From Bufo bufo (Eukaryota; Chordata; Amphibia; Anura; Bufonidae): a DNA stretch of 64,000 nt. A model generated the notes under the pieces. That model saw nothing but the letters and a program-made list of their open reading frames with translations, did no database searches and was not told the origin of the DNA. The position numbers and the translations under genes are program-made. The stretch covers positions 215,828,624 to 215,892,623 of the forward strand of contig NC_053389.1 in assembly GCF_905171765.1 (NCBI RefSeq). The letters are read 5' to 3'. The stretch's first letter is position 1, and each line of letters opens with the position of its first letter. Shown in pieces: positions 11,673 through 23,310 of the stretch.

Positions 11673-12020
11673 GGCTGTATTTCACAGCCCAATTTTGCAG
11701 GCGATTGTCGGGAGGGGAGCTTTCCTTCCTGGCAATCGCCTTCTCGCGTGCGGAAGACACTGTTGCTATTACATGCAGCGATCTCCTCCACAGCATGGGG
11801 AGAACCAATTGTTATGCCATCACTCGTCCCCATGATGTCAAGTCAGCAGATCATGATTAGACACCACGATCTGCCGCTAGCAAATAATAATCTTTCAGCA
11901 TGCTGAAAGATCACGATTGCCCTATGAATGAGCTCATTCATCGGGTAACCGGCGGCAGTATTACACTGCCAGATGATCGCTAACAGGCGTTTACTATGAG
12001 CGATCATCTGTCAGAAAATC
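11673..12020. mobile_element. Harbinger-like MITE sharing its TAA with the previous element
   Basis: It begins GGCTGTATTTCACAGCCC directly after the TAA that ends the previous MITE. It contains gcgatcatctg inverted pieces and gtgtaatac near its right side. The right terminus is decayed. Confidence 0.5.
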
Positions 12021-12121
12021 TGCCAGTGTAATACAATTGTTAGTCAACATTCTGGGCCAAGGGCACACTGCATTATTTTGTAATCTAATTCTTATATCTC
12101 AGTGGTCGACAGGGAGGTTAA

Positions 12122-12476
12122 GGTGGATTTACACTGCCAGATATCAGGAATGAACGTTCCTGCGGTTGCTCATTCCCGACAATCTGCCCATCTAAATGTG
12201 CCGCTGATCACTCAATGAACAAGAAAAAAAAAAAAACATTCATCGGGTGATACTGTCATTTGTGCAGGCACCACCAATTATCATTTCTGGGACGCAGGTC
12301 GTGCTTTTTAAATGGTGATCTGCTGCCCAGCAACAATGATTCTTTATGGGGATGAGCGATCACGATAGCGATTCCTCATACTGTAAAGTCTCCTTCACTG
12401 AACGAGCAGTCGGCTGTCAGGAAGGAACACTTTGTTCCCGACAATCGGCTGTACATCGGAGCGTCTAAACCTGGCC
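12122..12476. mobile_element. Harbinger-like MITE
   Basis: It is preceded by TTAA and starts GGTGGATTTACACTGCC. Its right side reads gtctaaacctggcc followed by TTTA. It shares cgacaatctgcccatctaaa with the copy at 8752. Confidence 0.65.
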
Positions 12477-14410
12477 TTTACTTGGGCCTACCAGAGTTAT
12501 TCTGTGGACCTGTCCACTTTAGGCCATTGCTCAGTGGGAACATACAGTTGCCCAACGTTGTGACCTTTCATGGACATCAAGTGAGACAGCCTAGGAACAC
12601 TGGTGCAAATATGTAGGCATGATAGCCCATATTTACTAATGTGAGTGCACCCAGATTTTGGCTAGAACTGCTCCAAATTGTGACGCACCTAGCCTTAAAA
12701 GGGGGTGACTTCTCTGTTGTGAGTGGCGTTTCCTAATATGCAACATTTTATACTAAAATTGCCCCACAATTCTGGTGTAAAAATAATACAAAAGGCTAAA
12801 TGTTTAGAGAGCCTAAGTTTACACCATCTATAAGATTAGTAAATCTGCCCCTTTGTCTAGCTTTGGCATAGAACTTGTGTCCATATGCATTCAATAGCTG
12901 TCAGTGTCGGCTGACACCTATTCTCTCTGACAACCCTATACACATGCAAGTGTGCATGTGTTCTTAATGGGGCGGTCAGGCCTAGCCTTTTTGTTTTTTG
13001 TTGCCTGAGGCGAAAACTGAAACACCCCCCCCCCCCCTTAATTGCCAATTTCTTAACCCCTTTGCCACAATGAAAGCGCTGATTGTCCATGGCCCTTCCG
13101 CTGCCCCCCTCTTGCCTCTACCTGGTGCTGCCTGAGGCGATTGTCTCACCTGGCCTCATTGGTGGTGCACCCCTGGGGCGGTGCCTTATCTCTTATAAAA
13201 GTATCAGGTATTAAAATTTGACTCCCAATCTTTCTGTGCCCCAATACCTAACATTCAGTCAGTCATACCCCTATACCCATAAGATAGATGGCAGGTTTGG
13301 CTGACTTTACTCTGTGTTTGGGCACCTTTAGTTAAATCCTAGTCATTTCAATAGTTTTGGCTGTACGTTCTCAAAACTTGCCAACTGAATTGTCCTCACA
13401 CAACCTCTCTGAACATTGGTTTTGCAATCTTTTTTTTTTTTGTATGCCTTTCTTATCTTTGAATTCCACGAGCACACCTGCTACCTGGAAACCGTGGAAG
13501 CTACGCAGTCTGTAGCAAATGGGTGCACCGTACACATCAGAGGCCTGAGAAATGCATAAAAACAACATAAACAACAATGCCGAATATTGAGTACGACATA
13601 GTGGGATCAAAATTTGAGAGTCTGAGTTGGCCAAAGTGAGCACTAGACTTGCATCATTTCCTGGAGAACCTCCTTCATAATTGTTTTTGGTTAGTTACAC
13701 TAGGTATCAGCACCATGATTATAATCCTTCAAAACTCTTTTTCTACTTTCATGAAGAGAGTTTCATTTCCTATGAATAGTGCAGTTTCTAGGGATTTTTG
13801 CCAACAGGGCAAACGATACAAAAGCACCACCCACACCCCCATTCCACATATCTGTTTGTTCACTTTCCTTTTCTTTTCAGTTTCCAGAAGCTTATGCGCA
13901 CATCTTCGGCCAGGGGTGCAGCCCCCTCTGCCACATAAAGACACCAGTATTAATGGCACAGGGAAGAGGAGGTCTGTTACCGATTTTGCATTAGGGACCA
14001 GGAAACTTAGCTGATACCTTTTGACTTTAGCTTGTTGTTTCTGCAGTCCACCCCGACCCTATATAGCAAATAACCTCCTATATAGTTGCCCCTTTTAACA
14101 ATGCCACCCTGTAGTGTCCACCAATACTATGCCTGGTGCTGCCCCATGTGCCTACATTAGTTTACTGTAAAACTGCTGAGAACATGATAAAATAATAAAA
14201 GTAGTGAAACTTTTTTGATCTCACTTCTCAATCACTGGCTACAGTGGTCTCATGTCTCGGTGGAGGGGGGCACAGAAGTACATAGACCAGCGAAGACACT
14301 GGAAGGAGTGCGGCAGGGATCAGAGATGTATCACTACTTTTATTATCACATTCAAATCAGTTTTAGAAAATTAATTTTACATGGCTGGATAAACCCTTCT
14401 TAACACAGAG
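12477..14410. other. No gene seen; repeat-like fragments and a poly-C run
   Basis: At 12975-13180 there is a fragment (gcctgaggcgaaaac, gcctgaggcgattgtctcacctgg) with a 14-base C run at about 13024. The segment 13649-14014 is open for 121 codons on the + strand, but I recognise no protein in it. Confidence 0.45.
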
Positions 14411-14635
14411 CCCACATGAGATCCCCAAATTAACGATGCAGACCTCCAGACCAGATCTCAAAATGTATCCAGATTCCAGATCAGCCCCCAAATTCATACA
14501 GACCCCAGATTGGATTTGGGGCTGACTTAGGGTCTATTCAGACCCCAGAACAACCCCCAAATTCATACAGATCAGCCCACAGATTTATACAGGCCTAAAA
14601 TTTATTCAGACCCCTGTCACATTAAATGCAGCCAT
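14411..14635. repeat. Degenerate minisatellite
   Basis: Units built on cagaccccag-atcagcccccaaattcata are repeated irregularly about five to six times, with one inverted piece (ggatttggggctgacttagg). Confidence 0.6.
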
Positions 14636-14676
14636 CAAACTAGAAGAAGAACAAAAAAAAGAACAAAAAAAACCCC

Positions 14677-14679
<3 letters not shown>

Positions 14680-14716
<37 letters not shown>
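14680..14716. repeat. (AT)n microsatellite
   Basis: About 18 uninterrupted AT repeats following A-rich sequence. Confidence 0.95.
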
Positions 14717-14720
<4 letters not shown>

Positions 14721-15042
14721 TAAACTCATTAGTGTATACTTCCCTCTCTGCTTCTCCTCCAGACGCCATTGCTCTTGGTTTAGCGCTGTGTCCTGGCGCC
14801 AGTGCAGCACTATGTCCTGACAGGTCATAGTGTGCTCCTATGTGCAATACGTCCTGGAGCTGTGCGCTGCTAAGACATAGTGCAGCCCTAGTGCCGCCAC
14901 AGTATCTCCCCTCATAGACTGAGCACCCCCATCCTCCACAGCACCTCTCCCGCATCTCCTCTCTTGTACTGAGCCCCGTTCCCCCTCATACACTGAACAT
15001 CCCTCCTGCACAGGCTTCAGCACACTTACATTAGTTTGTACT

Positions 15043-15317
15043 ATGTCTGTGAAGGTTCTCATTTATCCAGGTCATGGTATATCTGTAAAGAATAAATCAA
15101 GGCAACTGGACTTACTGTAGATTTCTTGAAAACATTTCACTCGTTCTTCCAACAAGCTTTCTCAATTCTGAGTGACTTTACAAGAATTCTCTTGTATTTA
15201 TCCCCAGAGAATTCTTGTACAGTCACTCAGAATTGAGAAAGCTCGTTGGAAGAACGAGTAAAACGTTTTCAAGAAATCTACAGTACGTCCAGTTGCCTTG
15301 ATTTATTCTTTACAGAT
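15043..15317. mobile_element. Foldback insertion with a perfect 13-bp target duplication
   Basis: attagtttgtact is present at 15030-15042 and again at 15318-15330. The insert is a palindrome: aagaataaatcaaggcaact on the left is mirrored by agttgccttgatttattctt on the right, around gagaattctc-type sequence. A long duplication is typical of target-primed retrotransposition rather than cut-and-paste. A related degenerate structure is at 45005-45360. Confidence 0.8.
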
Positions 15318-15330
15318 ATTAGTTTGTACT

Positions 15331-16154
15331 CACTGTGAAGAAAGTTCCTCACAGGTCAGCACCCTGACTCCTCCCCAGATATGCTCCTCCTCCTCCCTCA
15401 TGGAGATCCACACAGCCCTCGGTGCCTTGTCCTCTTCTCACACTGGCCCCGCCTCCTTTCCTGACACGCTGCACAGGCTGCTCTATCCCCAAAAATACTG
15501 CAGCTATAGAGAAGAGGGGCAGCGGTGAGTACAGCTAGTGCTGGGAGCGCTGTACTCGCTGTTCCTTCAGCCTCCTTTACTAATGAGCGCTTCCACAATG
15601 GAAGCCCTCATTAGTTGCGTCCTGGCCTTGCTGCTGATCAGCTGTAAACACCAGTGACCAGTGCCTTTTGCTTGATGATGTGATGCGCCCAGTGCGGTGG
15701 CACCCTTCGCCTGGCTCTAGAAATGGCCTTGCCTATGAATTACATAGCATTTTCCATTTTGAGCTAACTACTGGAGGTTGAGGTCTCCTAAAATTAAAGC
15801 AGCACATTCCAGAATGGGTTATGATACGGTCTGGAATTTCTCTACCACATACTAGGGTGATGGTTGTATCATCTGCCTAAAAGGCATGTCCATGGGTATG
15901 ACCATCAGTCTGGGGTTTGTTTCAAGTCTGACTTGTGTAATACGAGATGTATATCAAGGGACTGAGAGTGGGGGATCTTCTCAGCCATACTTGAAACGAC
16001 AGTAAATGCAAGCCATAGGTTTGTGAGAATATCCAATAAAACAGAACATTTTGCCCATTTCTAATGACTTTCAGGAATTATGATTTTTGTGTGAACAACC
16101 AATTGATAACTGATAACCTGTTAAAATTGTGATCTTGATATCTACATACACTTA
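15331..16154. other. No gene seen
   Basis: Together with 14755-15029 this forms the C-rich sequence that was split by the foldback insertion. I recognise no protein. Confidence 0.45.
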
Positions 16155-16475
16155 GACCTCATGCACACAAACGTATTTTCTTTCTGTGTCCGTTCCTTTT
16201 TTTTTTTTTTTTTTTGCGGACTATATACGGAACCATTCATTTCAATAGGTCCGCAAAAAAAAAGAAGGTACTCCGTGTGCATTCTGTTTCCTTATGTCCG
16301 TATTTTCGTTCCGCGAAAAAATAGAACATGTCCTATTATTGTCCCCATTACGGACAAGGATAGTACTGTTATATTAGGGGCCAGCTTTTTCGTTCCGCAA
16401 AATACGGAATGCACACGGATGTCGTCTGTACCTTTTGTGGATCCGCAAAATACATACGGTCGTGTGCATGAGGCC
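16155..16475. mobile_element. Palindromic MITE, Harbinger type
   Basis: The left end GACCTCATGCACACAAACG and right end CGTGTGCATGAGGCC lie between TTA (16152-16154) and TTA (16476-16478). A poly-T run lies at about 16198-16215. A close relative is at 56006-56306. Confidence 0.85.
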
Positions 16476-16478
16476 TTA

Positions 16479-16715
16479 GGCTGCGTTCACATATGTGCTT
16501 TGAACTCTGGCATATATGCCGGCTTTCAGACGGAAACAAAAGATACTACACACAGCGTTTTTTTTGTCTGGCCGAATGCCGGCATATCTGGCAGACAGCG
16601 GCTGGATCCCATTACAGTGAATGGGGATGCGGCGGTGCACAATGGTATCTAGCTATGCCAGATACAGTGAACTTCGGCAGTCTGTTCCACCTACAGGGCA
16701 TATGTGAACCCAGCC
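16479..16715. mobile_element. Palindromic MITE, Harbinger type, back-to-back with the previous one
   Basis: The ends GGCTGCGTTCACATATG and CATATGTGAACCCAGCC are separated from the preceding MITE only by the single TTA at 16476-16478, with another TTA at 16716-16718. The interior holds catatatgccggc and gccggcatatct. Confidence 0.85.
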
Positions 16716-18821
16716 TTAAATTATTTTTTCTATATGACCAAAAGGTTTATAAGAGAAATGCATGCCATAGTTACATAATAAAGACCAATGATCAAGACAA
16801 TATTTGTCTGACTCTGGTGAACATCAGTACATTTTCCAAGATGTGATTGAACATTTTTCCTCTCATGGCAGTTTAGGTTTATTGACTAGTCCTCTAACCA
16901 AGGTCTCTTTCAGCAATCTTGAGTCTTGTCTTTAGCGATAGAAAGCTAAAGATGCTCTGAAAATATTGGGACCAGTAGTTGCAAGACCTTCTGAAGCCTC
17001 TGTTTTGTCCTCCTCATTGTCACTGAAGGAACGTAACTGTTATAATATTTTTCACTAGTTGTGTTGCTTCAGCATAGAACAATCTTGAAGTCTTGTAAAC
17101 CGGTCAAAAATAAGTCATTGACCCGGGTATGATGATGTGTAAAAGCTGAAGAAATACAGCCGTGAAGAAGGCTGTGATGGTCTGTGACAGCTGTGAAGCC
17201 TCTGTCAAGAGATGGGACCCATGAACTAATGCGCAGGTAGTCATTTGACTTGGCAGATTGAGATGACAGAATTACGGTCTTGGCTTCTGGAGTTGAGCTT
17301 GTGATTATGGTACAGTTGTGAAAGTCTGCTTAACATCTGGTGTACAGATTTATTCCACAACATGCAATTTTCACATGAACATCGGTCAGAGTTTGGTGAC
17401 AAAAAAAGCACTTGCTTGTGACATCCATAGCATAGTGCTTCTATATTCTACTAAATGAAGCAGGGAGTGTGCTCACCACCAGACTTGCCCAGTCTGCCTT
17501 GGAGTATGTACTTACCGTATGGTGGAATATATTTTCTTAAGAAACCAAAGCCAATTCAAAAGAACAGGAGTAGCTTATGTTGTAGCTACACTGACCCCCC
17601 CCCCCCCCCCCCAGCAGAGAAGCCTAGCGTATTTCCTTTCTCTACTACCTGTGATCTTTAGCAGGTCTCTTAATCACTCTGAGTACCTCAGCAAGAAATG
17701 TCTGACTCCCATAGTTGTCTCTGTTCAGCATATTGCTATAGCAGTACGTAGCTGTAATCATTATATACAGATTTTTACTTTACATTTTTTTTAAATCTAG
17801 CAATAAACCATAGATGATGTTTAGATGATTGCCAAAACTATGGATCTTCATAGCTTGACTTTATATTTGCAGTTTAGGTCAAAGATATTGGTCACTTCTG
17901 ATCAATGTAGCACAAAAACTTTCCAACACTTCATTTATGAATTCTTACAATCAACCAAGGAAAAAGGTAGCAAAGAAGGTGTTGTTTGCTACCTTTTGGT
18001 CAGCCACAACAACAAACAGCATAGATACAGTATATCGAACTGGGCGATGAGCCATAGATGACCCAGGTATCTCCTCCATGAAGTGCAAAAGGTGCCTCAG
18101 ACATTGAAACCAGAATTCCATAAAACGGTTGTAAGATACAAGGAACAAATGGCGCCATGTTGGTAGAAGACTGAAGTTTTGGTTGGCAGTAAAGACTTTG
18201 GGGACAAGTCCCTTCAGATTACTGAAGAAGGGCTAGCCCCCGAAATCCATTACTTTGATGGACTCTTGATTTTCAGTAAAAACTACATTGCTCTCCAACA
18301 TGGCAGTTCTTTTTGTCTTTTTTTATTTTTCAACTGTTTTACTTGACTTGTGACTTATCTTATCATAGAATAGTTAAAGATTGGATTCCTGCACAAGGAC
18401 GGGGCCTTATAGATGTGTAGTTACTTCATGGATTGTTGATGTTGGTGAGACACCCACCAATGTACATTCAAGAGGTCTTCAGAATGTTTACATAAATATA
18501 CATTCTTGGATGACTTTAGCGCGAGGGTTCGTGTTTAGTTTGGAATACTGTCAGGTCCATACTATGCTGCTTTAGGGGTAAAACCATTACTAACCAGCGA
18601 AAATATAGGCAGCCCTTGGAAATCCTTTTTCTTATATATGGAGCTGTTCCTGGCCAACTCTTCTTTGTTTAGCTAAGAATTGGGCTAGATTACAACTCTA
18701 CATATTAATAAATACAGTGCACAGTGTAACTATGGATATGGAAAAATCCTTCTACTGTCTTCTTGAAGATGTCAGTATCTTCTTGAGCAGGCCATGTATA
18801 CGGTAGGCAGCTTGTATGTAA
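16716..18821. other. No gene seen; poly-C run and a possible retroelement tail
   Basis: An 18-base C run is at about 17587-17612. Around 18215-18300 the phrase actgaagaagggctagccccc followed by gaaatcc resembles tails of common amphibian interspersed repeats. I could not define its borders or type. Confidence 0.4.
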
Positions 18822-19320
18822 GGGTACTTTCACAATTGCGGCAGTTCCGTCGCCGGAACTGCCTGCTGGATCCGTCAAAACGTATGCAAACTGATGGCAT
18901 TTGTCATACGGATCAGGATCCTGATCCATCTGACAAATGCATTGGAATGCCGGATCCATCTCTCCGGTGTCATCCGGAAAAGCGGATCCAGCATTTATTT
19001 ATTTTTTTCTAATTTTTGGAGGTCTGAGCATGCGCAGACCGCAAAGACTGATCCATTTTGCGGGAACACTCGGGGCGGATCCAGCATTAATGCATGTCAA
19101 TGAGAAAAAATGCCCGTTCCGGATTTTTGGACGGAGATAAAACCGCAGCATGAGGCGGTATTATGTCCATCCTGAAAAGGCAAGAAGACTGAACTGAAGA
19201 CATCCTGATGTCTCTCCATTCAGAATGCAGTAGGATAAAACTGATCAGTTCTTTTCTGGTATAGAGCCCCTAGGACGGAACTCAATGCCGGAAAAGAATA
19301 ACGCTAGTGTGAAAGTACCC
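18822..19320. mobile_element. Harbinger-type MITE
   Basis: The left end GGGTACTTTCACAATTGCGGC and right end AACGCTAGTGTGAAAGTACCC are flanked by TAA (18819-18821, 19321-19323). It is the same family as 1-301 and 57436-57650. Confidence 0.85.
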
Positions 19321-20439
19321 TAAGGCAACTGTAAACAGGGCTGAAGTCTGGTTTGTAATAATGTTTAGTCAGCCTTGCCCTGCAGGGCACCTGTTCTCCG
19401 AATTACTTCCAGCAGAGAATGTAATGAATTACTTATTGAGTCTTTAGTTTTTGGTTCGTTTGAATTACAAAGGAAAAGCTTTTTTAGGCTTCAGACCAGA
19501 CACTGAAACATGTTCAAAGCCGGGACACCAGTGACTTATTTCAAGGATCCACAAATGTAATGAAATGTAGAAAATGAAAGATTTGTCATTTAAACTGCAA
19601 TACAAAATGTTGTCCGCGTTCCATATAAACTCTGGCAGCTCCTGTAAACGTGCTCAAATAATAAAAGAAGCGATGCTAGCACCTTTTCTCCCCTGCTGAT
19701 TCCATTGATGTGCCCCTGATCTCTCCTTTGCGTTTTTTTTTTTTTTTTTTCCTGGCAGTGACTTTCTGTCTACACAGGTCACTGCTGCAGCCAGTCACTG
19801 GCCTCAGCAGTGATGTCCTGTGTCCTGCTCTACAATGACACCTGGGTGATTTTCACTTTGCATTACTGGCTGCCCAGTGTGAATATATCTTTAGTTGTAT
19901 TTGGATTCTGGATAAAGTATGTAGCCATTAAGTTCTCGAAAGTTTTATACTTCCAAACTGTAAGTACTAGGTATTATAGAGATGACAATAGCACATTAGA
20001 GTTAGTAATATATTTCATTTGTGTGTTTTTTTACTCTTGCTGCTAGCGTGTAGTACTGGAGCTTCTGCATGTAATTCCTCATGTAATTCATTTGTGAAGA
20101 ATGTGTCCACGTCTTCACGCCATTGAGAACTTTGCATAGTGTAAATACATTTGGCAACCAATGCGCCTTGTGCAGGGCAGACCTCACATTGGTCAGATGA
20201 TCCAACCATCTTGGCCTCCCAAGTAGCGGGCACAGCTGGCATGCATGCCACTGCACTTCGCAGTCTTGGTCTGGTCTCGCCTATTGTGTAGCTTTATGTG
20301 CTCTAAATATGATTTTATTTTAAGCTGTCCTTGCAATGGAGCTTCAAATACAAAAGAAGTTTCCATTCTCTCTGCCTGTACAGATTTGTCACGTAAGAAG
20401 TTTAGTTTCCTCGAAATTTTTGGAATATATTTGTGCTAT
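19321..20439. other. No gene seen; poly-T run and a possible 7SL-like patch
   Basis: A poly-T run is at about 19733-19751. On the minus strand at about 20200-20245 the sequence ctacttgggaggccaagatg followed by gttggatcatctga resembles the Alu/7SL core ctactcgggaggctgagg...ggatcgcttga. This is a weak lead and no gene is called. Confidence 0.35.
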
Positions 20440-20639
20440 TTAAAGGGGTTCTCCAATGGGGTCTGCTTTTTTCTCACAGGGATACTGCCATGTCTATCCA
20501 TGGCCTGTTTCTGGTATTGCACCTCAGATTTATTGACTTGAATGGGACTCAGCTGCAATACCATACACAGCCTGTAGTCTGTAGTGGTGCTGTTCCTGGG
20601 GGAATTATTTTTTTTCTAATGCTAAACATCTCCTTTTAA
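20440..20639. mobile_element. T2-like element with TTAA at both ends
   Basis: It runs from TTAAAGGGGTTCTCCAATGGGG to aacatctccttttaa. The inner arms tggtattgcacctcag and ctgcaataccatacac are inverted. It is 200 bp with no coding capacity. Confidence 0.7.
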
Positions 20640-21623
20640 TACACTATTTTGTCTGTCGTCATTTTATGATCTGTTTCTCAGATATCCCAGGGCTACTGTA
20701 TCTTGTCTCCATAATGCATTGTGCAGACCATAGTCAGGAACAAGACTTTAGGTTTATGAGCAGTTTTCATGATTTAGCCAGATCCATAAGTAGGGCTAGG
20801 TTTATAAATGCACGTATTTCGCATTCTGAGAAGATTACTGAACCATGCTGGATGTTTTTATGATCTGCACGGCTTGTAAAAATAGCCGTGCTAAGCCACA
20901 ATGAACCTTTCCAAAATTAGGTCTACAGATCTCCAAACCACTCAGTTCTGCAGGACTGATGCCAACAAGTGGGTTTTATGTGTAGTAATTTAGTTACGTT
21001 CTTAAAGCATAACATATCTATAGGTTGGGCATAATATTATGCCTGGTGCAATATTGTCCCCACCACTAAAAGTCATAGGAATATTGGACATCACCAAGGA
21101 GTGTGGCCAGATGTTTTCATACAGGCCAACAGCTGGGGGTGCTAGATCTTTGACCACCACTGATCTTAGCGGTGCTGTGGATAGGCCATTAATGTTTGTA
21201 CCCCAGACAACCCCTCTAAAAGGAATATGCCCCAGTTCTGGCAATCTTGGTGGTCCCATTGGTCAAAACCCCACTGATCTAGAAGTAGTGGCTTACAATT
21301 GGAATACCCCCTTTAAATTTAGGACACATGCACATGGCTATATTTTGGTTCAGTACAATCTTCTAGTTGTATGGAGCCATAATACAGAGTCCATAGAAGT
21401 CCATAGCACCTTACAGGACCTCCTTACTATTTGCGGCCATTTTATTAGGTTTCTTATGAATCCAATGCCGAACTATGGAGGTGACACATGGAGTGCCTAC
21501 TGCTCCATATTTCAAATCCTCCTGAAAAGGCTATATAGCCGATTTTTCTATTACAGTCTGTATTCTGATGAATATAGTGTGTGTGTATAGTACCTAGATA
21601 ACACATGGGCAAGAGACGTTTAT
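20640..21623. other. No gene seen; T2-like remnant
   Basis: A right end of the accccctttaa type is at about 21305-21316. The 183-codon open frame at 21039-21590 runs through this remnant and is not credible as a gene. Confidence 0.45.
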
Positions 21624-21908
21624 GGCGGATTTATATGGGACTATTATCGGGATCGAACGTTTGTCCTAATGCACGTTCCCGAACAATGTGCCACCGATGA
21701 ACTAGCAAATGCTCCTTCATTGATTGAATTGATCATTGTTCCTGGGCAGCAGTTTGTGCTTTGTAGATTGCAGTAGCCATCACTCGTCCCCATACAGTGG
21801 AGGTGATTGAATGGAAATGCAGCTCTTTCCCCCACGGACGAGCAGGCAGTTATCGGGAATGAACAATCCCTTCCTGATGATTGCTTGGTCGGCTAATGTA
21901 TATGCGCC
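21624..21908. mobile_element. Degenerate Harbinger-like MITE
   Basis: It starts GGCGGATTTATATGGGAC and ends aatgtatatgcgcc followed by TTTA, with an interior like the copies at 8752 and 12122 (gaacgtt, cgttcccgaacaatgtg). Confidence 0.5.
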
Positions 21909-22503
21909 TTTAGGCTTTGCTGTGGATGGGTTTTTGTTTCCTATGACCTGACCAGCAGGATATTGTCTTGCTCTATCCACAAATGGTCCATAAATTAGAT
22001 AACCCAAAAAATGAGAGCAGAAGATAAATGATTATGCAACATTTGAAAAGTGATTAAGCGCCATATAAACCCAAACTGTCTCGGCAGGATATTGTGCAAT
22101 GTTCTAATGTATATAGTCATGATCTTTAGTCATCAGGAGGAGTTTACTGGATGTGATTATCCATCATTATTTAAAAAAAAAGGTGACCTGGGCTTTATTT
22201 ACATAGACCTCTGATACAAAAAATCCTAAAACCTACAAATGGGTGTCCTACACCTCATGGGGGTTCTGTCCTATACAGAAGCTGTGCTGATGAATGTGAC
22301 ACCCCCGCCATGTCAGCGTGCAGCTGTTTCCGTTATACATGTATTCATGGCTGACAATTGTTGATGTTAGCAGGTCTACCACACCCTTCGTCCCCTGAGC
22401 TGAGCATTCATCAGACATGTGCTTGTCCCTGGTTCTATAGCAGGCCAAAGGCAACCATGTTTATCTGTGCCCAACCAAAAGATAAGGAGGCCTTATTGCG
22501 TTT

Positions 22504-23310
22504 AGACGCAGAGGTGTAACTCCTGAGCCCCAATGCAACACCCTCCAAACTTATGCTATTGCTATATGTCGGGCACCACGCTCCAGATGTGACTGCTGTG
22601 TCTGCCCCCAACAAGCTAGTCTGATAACTGGGTCTAACAAGGGTGTAAGAATGGGACCCCATAGCAAAACTTGAAATGGCAACTTGCTCCACCATAACCA
22701 CCTTATGAGCAGCAAGTTCAGAAAAGCTTATGAATATTTTGGTTTCTCTGTAATACAGGGATAATGCACACAGCGATGTCACAGAACAGGCCACACCCAC
22801 TTAAAGTTCATCATACGCACTGTGACATCAGCATAACGATGTCATACTGACGGTACAATGTACACATCATGCCACAGTACAGGGAATAATGCACGTCATG
22901 GTATGATAGAACAGGCATAAGGCACACCGAAAAGGTTGTGATGTGGGGATGAGCCAATCAATCTGTACAAATCTATTTGTTCATCTGAACAAATTTTATC
23001 ATGATGTATCGTACTCTGATATTGGCACAAGAAAGACGTCATCAGGAAGGTATAATAAACGCATGTGACCGTACAGGGAAAATGCACATGGTGATATCAG
23101 AGAACAGGCATAATGCACATAAATGAGATCATCAAATACACTGTGACATCAGCACAAGAAAACATAATGATGTCATCAGAAAGCTATAATGTGACAGTAA
23201 TACCCTTATTCACTTAGCCATCAATAACCGCACCTTATGTCAGAGGGGAGACGGGCCCCCTTAGTTGTTGGGCCCCGTGCAGCTGCTACCCTGGTAGTTC
23301 CGGCCATGGT
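22504..23310. repeat. Interspersed repeat with a degenerate internal minisatellite
   Basis: It opens gacgcagaggtgtaactcctg and closes ccgtgcagctgctaccctgg. Between them, loosely repeated units carry actgtgacatcagca, gaacaggcataa and atgtcatcaga. The type is not certain. Confidence 0.45.

Noticed and set aside
11329..11808. 159-codon minus-strand open frame
   Set aside because: It crosses the MITE at 11310-11669; both strands are open and composition is that of the palindrome.
16161..16652. 163-codon open frame
   Set aside because: It spans two adjacent MITEs; palindromic MITEs keep both strands open by chance.
21039..21590. 183-codon + strand open frame, the second longest in the window
   Set aside because: It runs through a T2-like remnant and unrelated flank, has no recognisable domain and no splice context.
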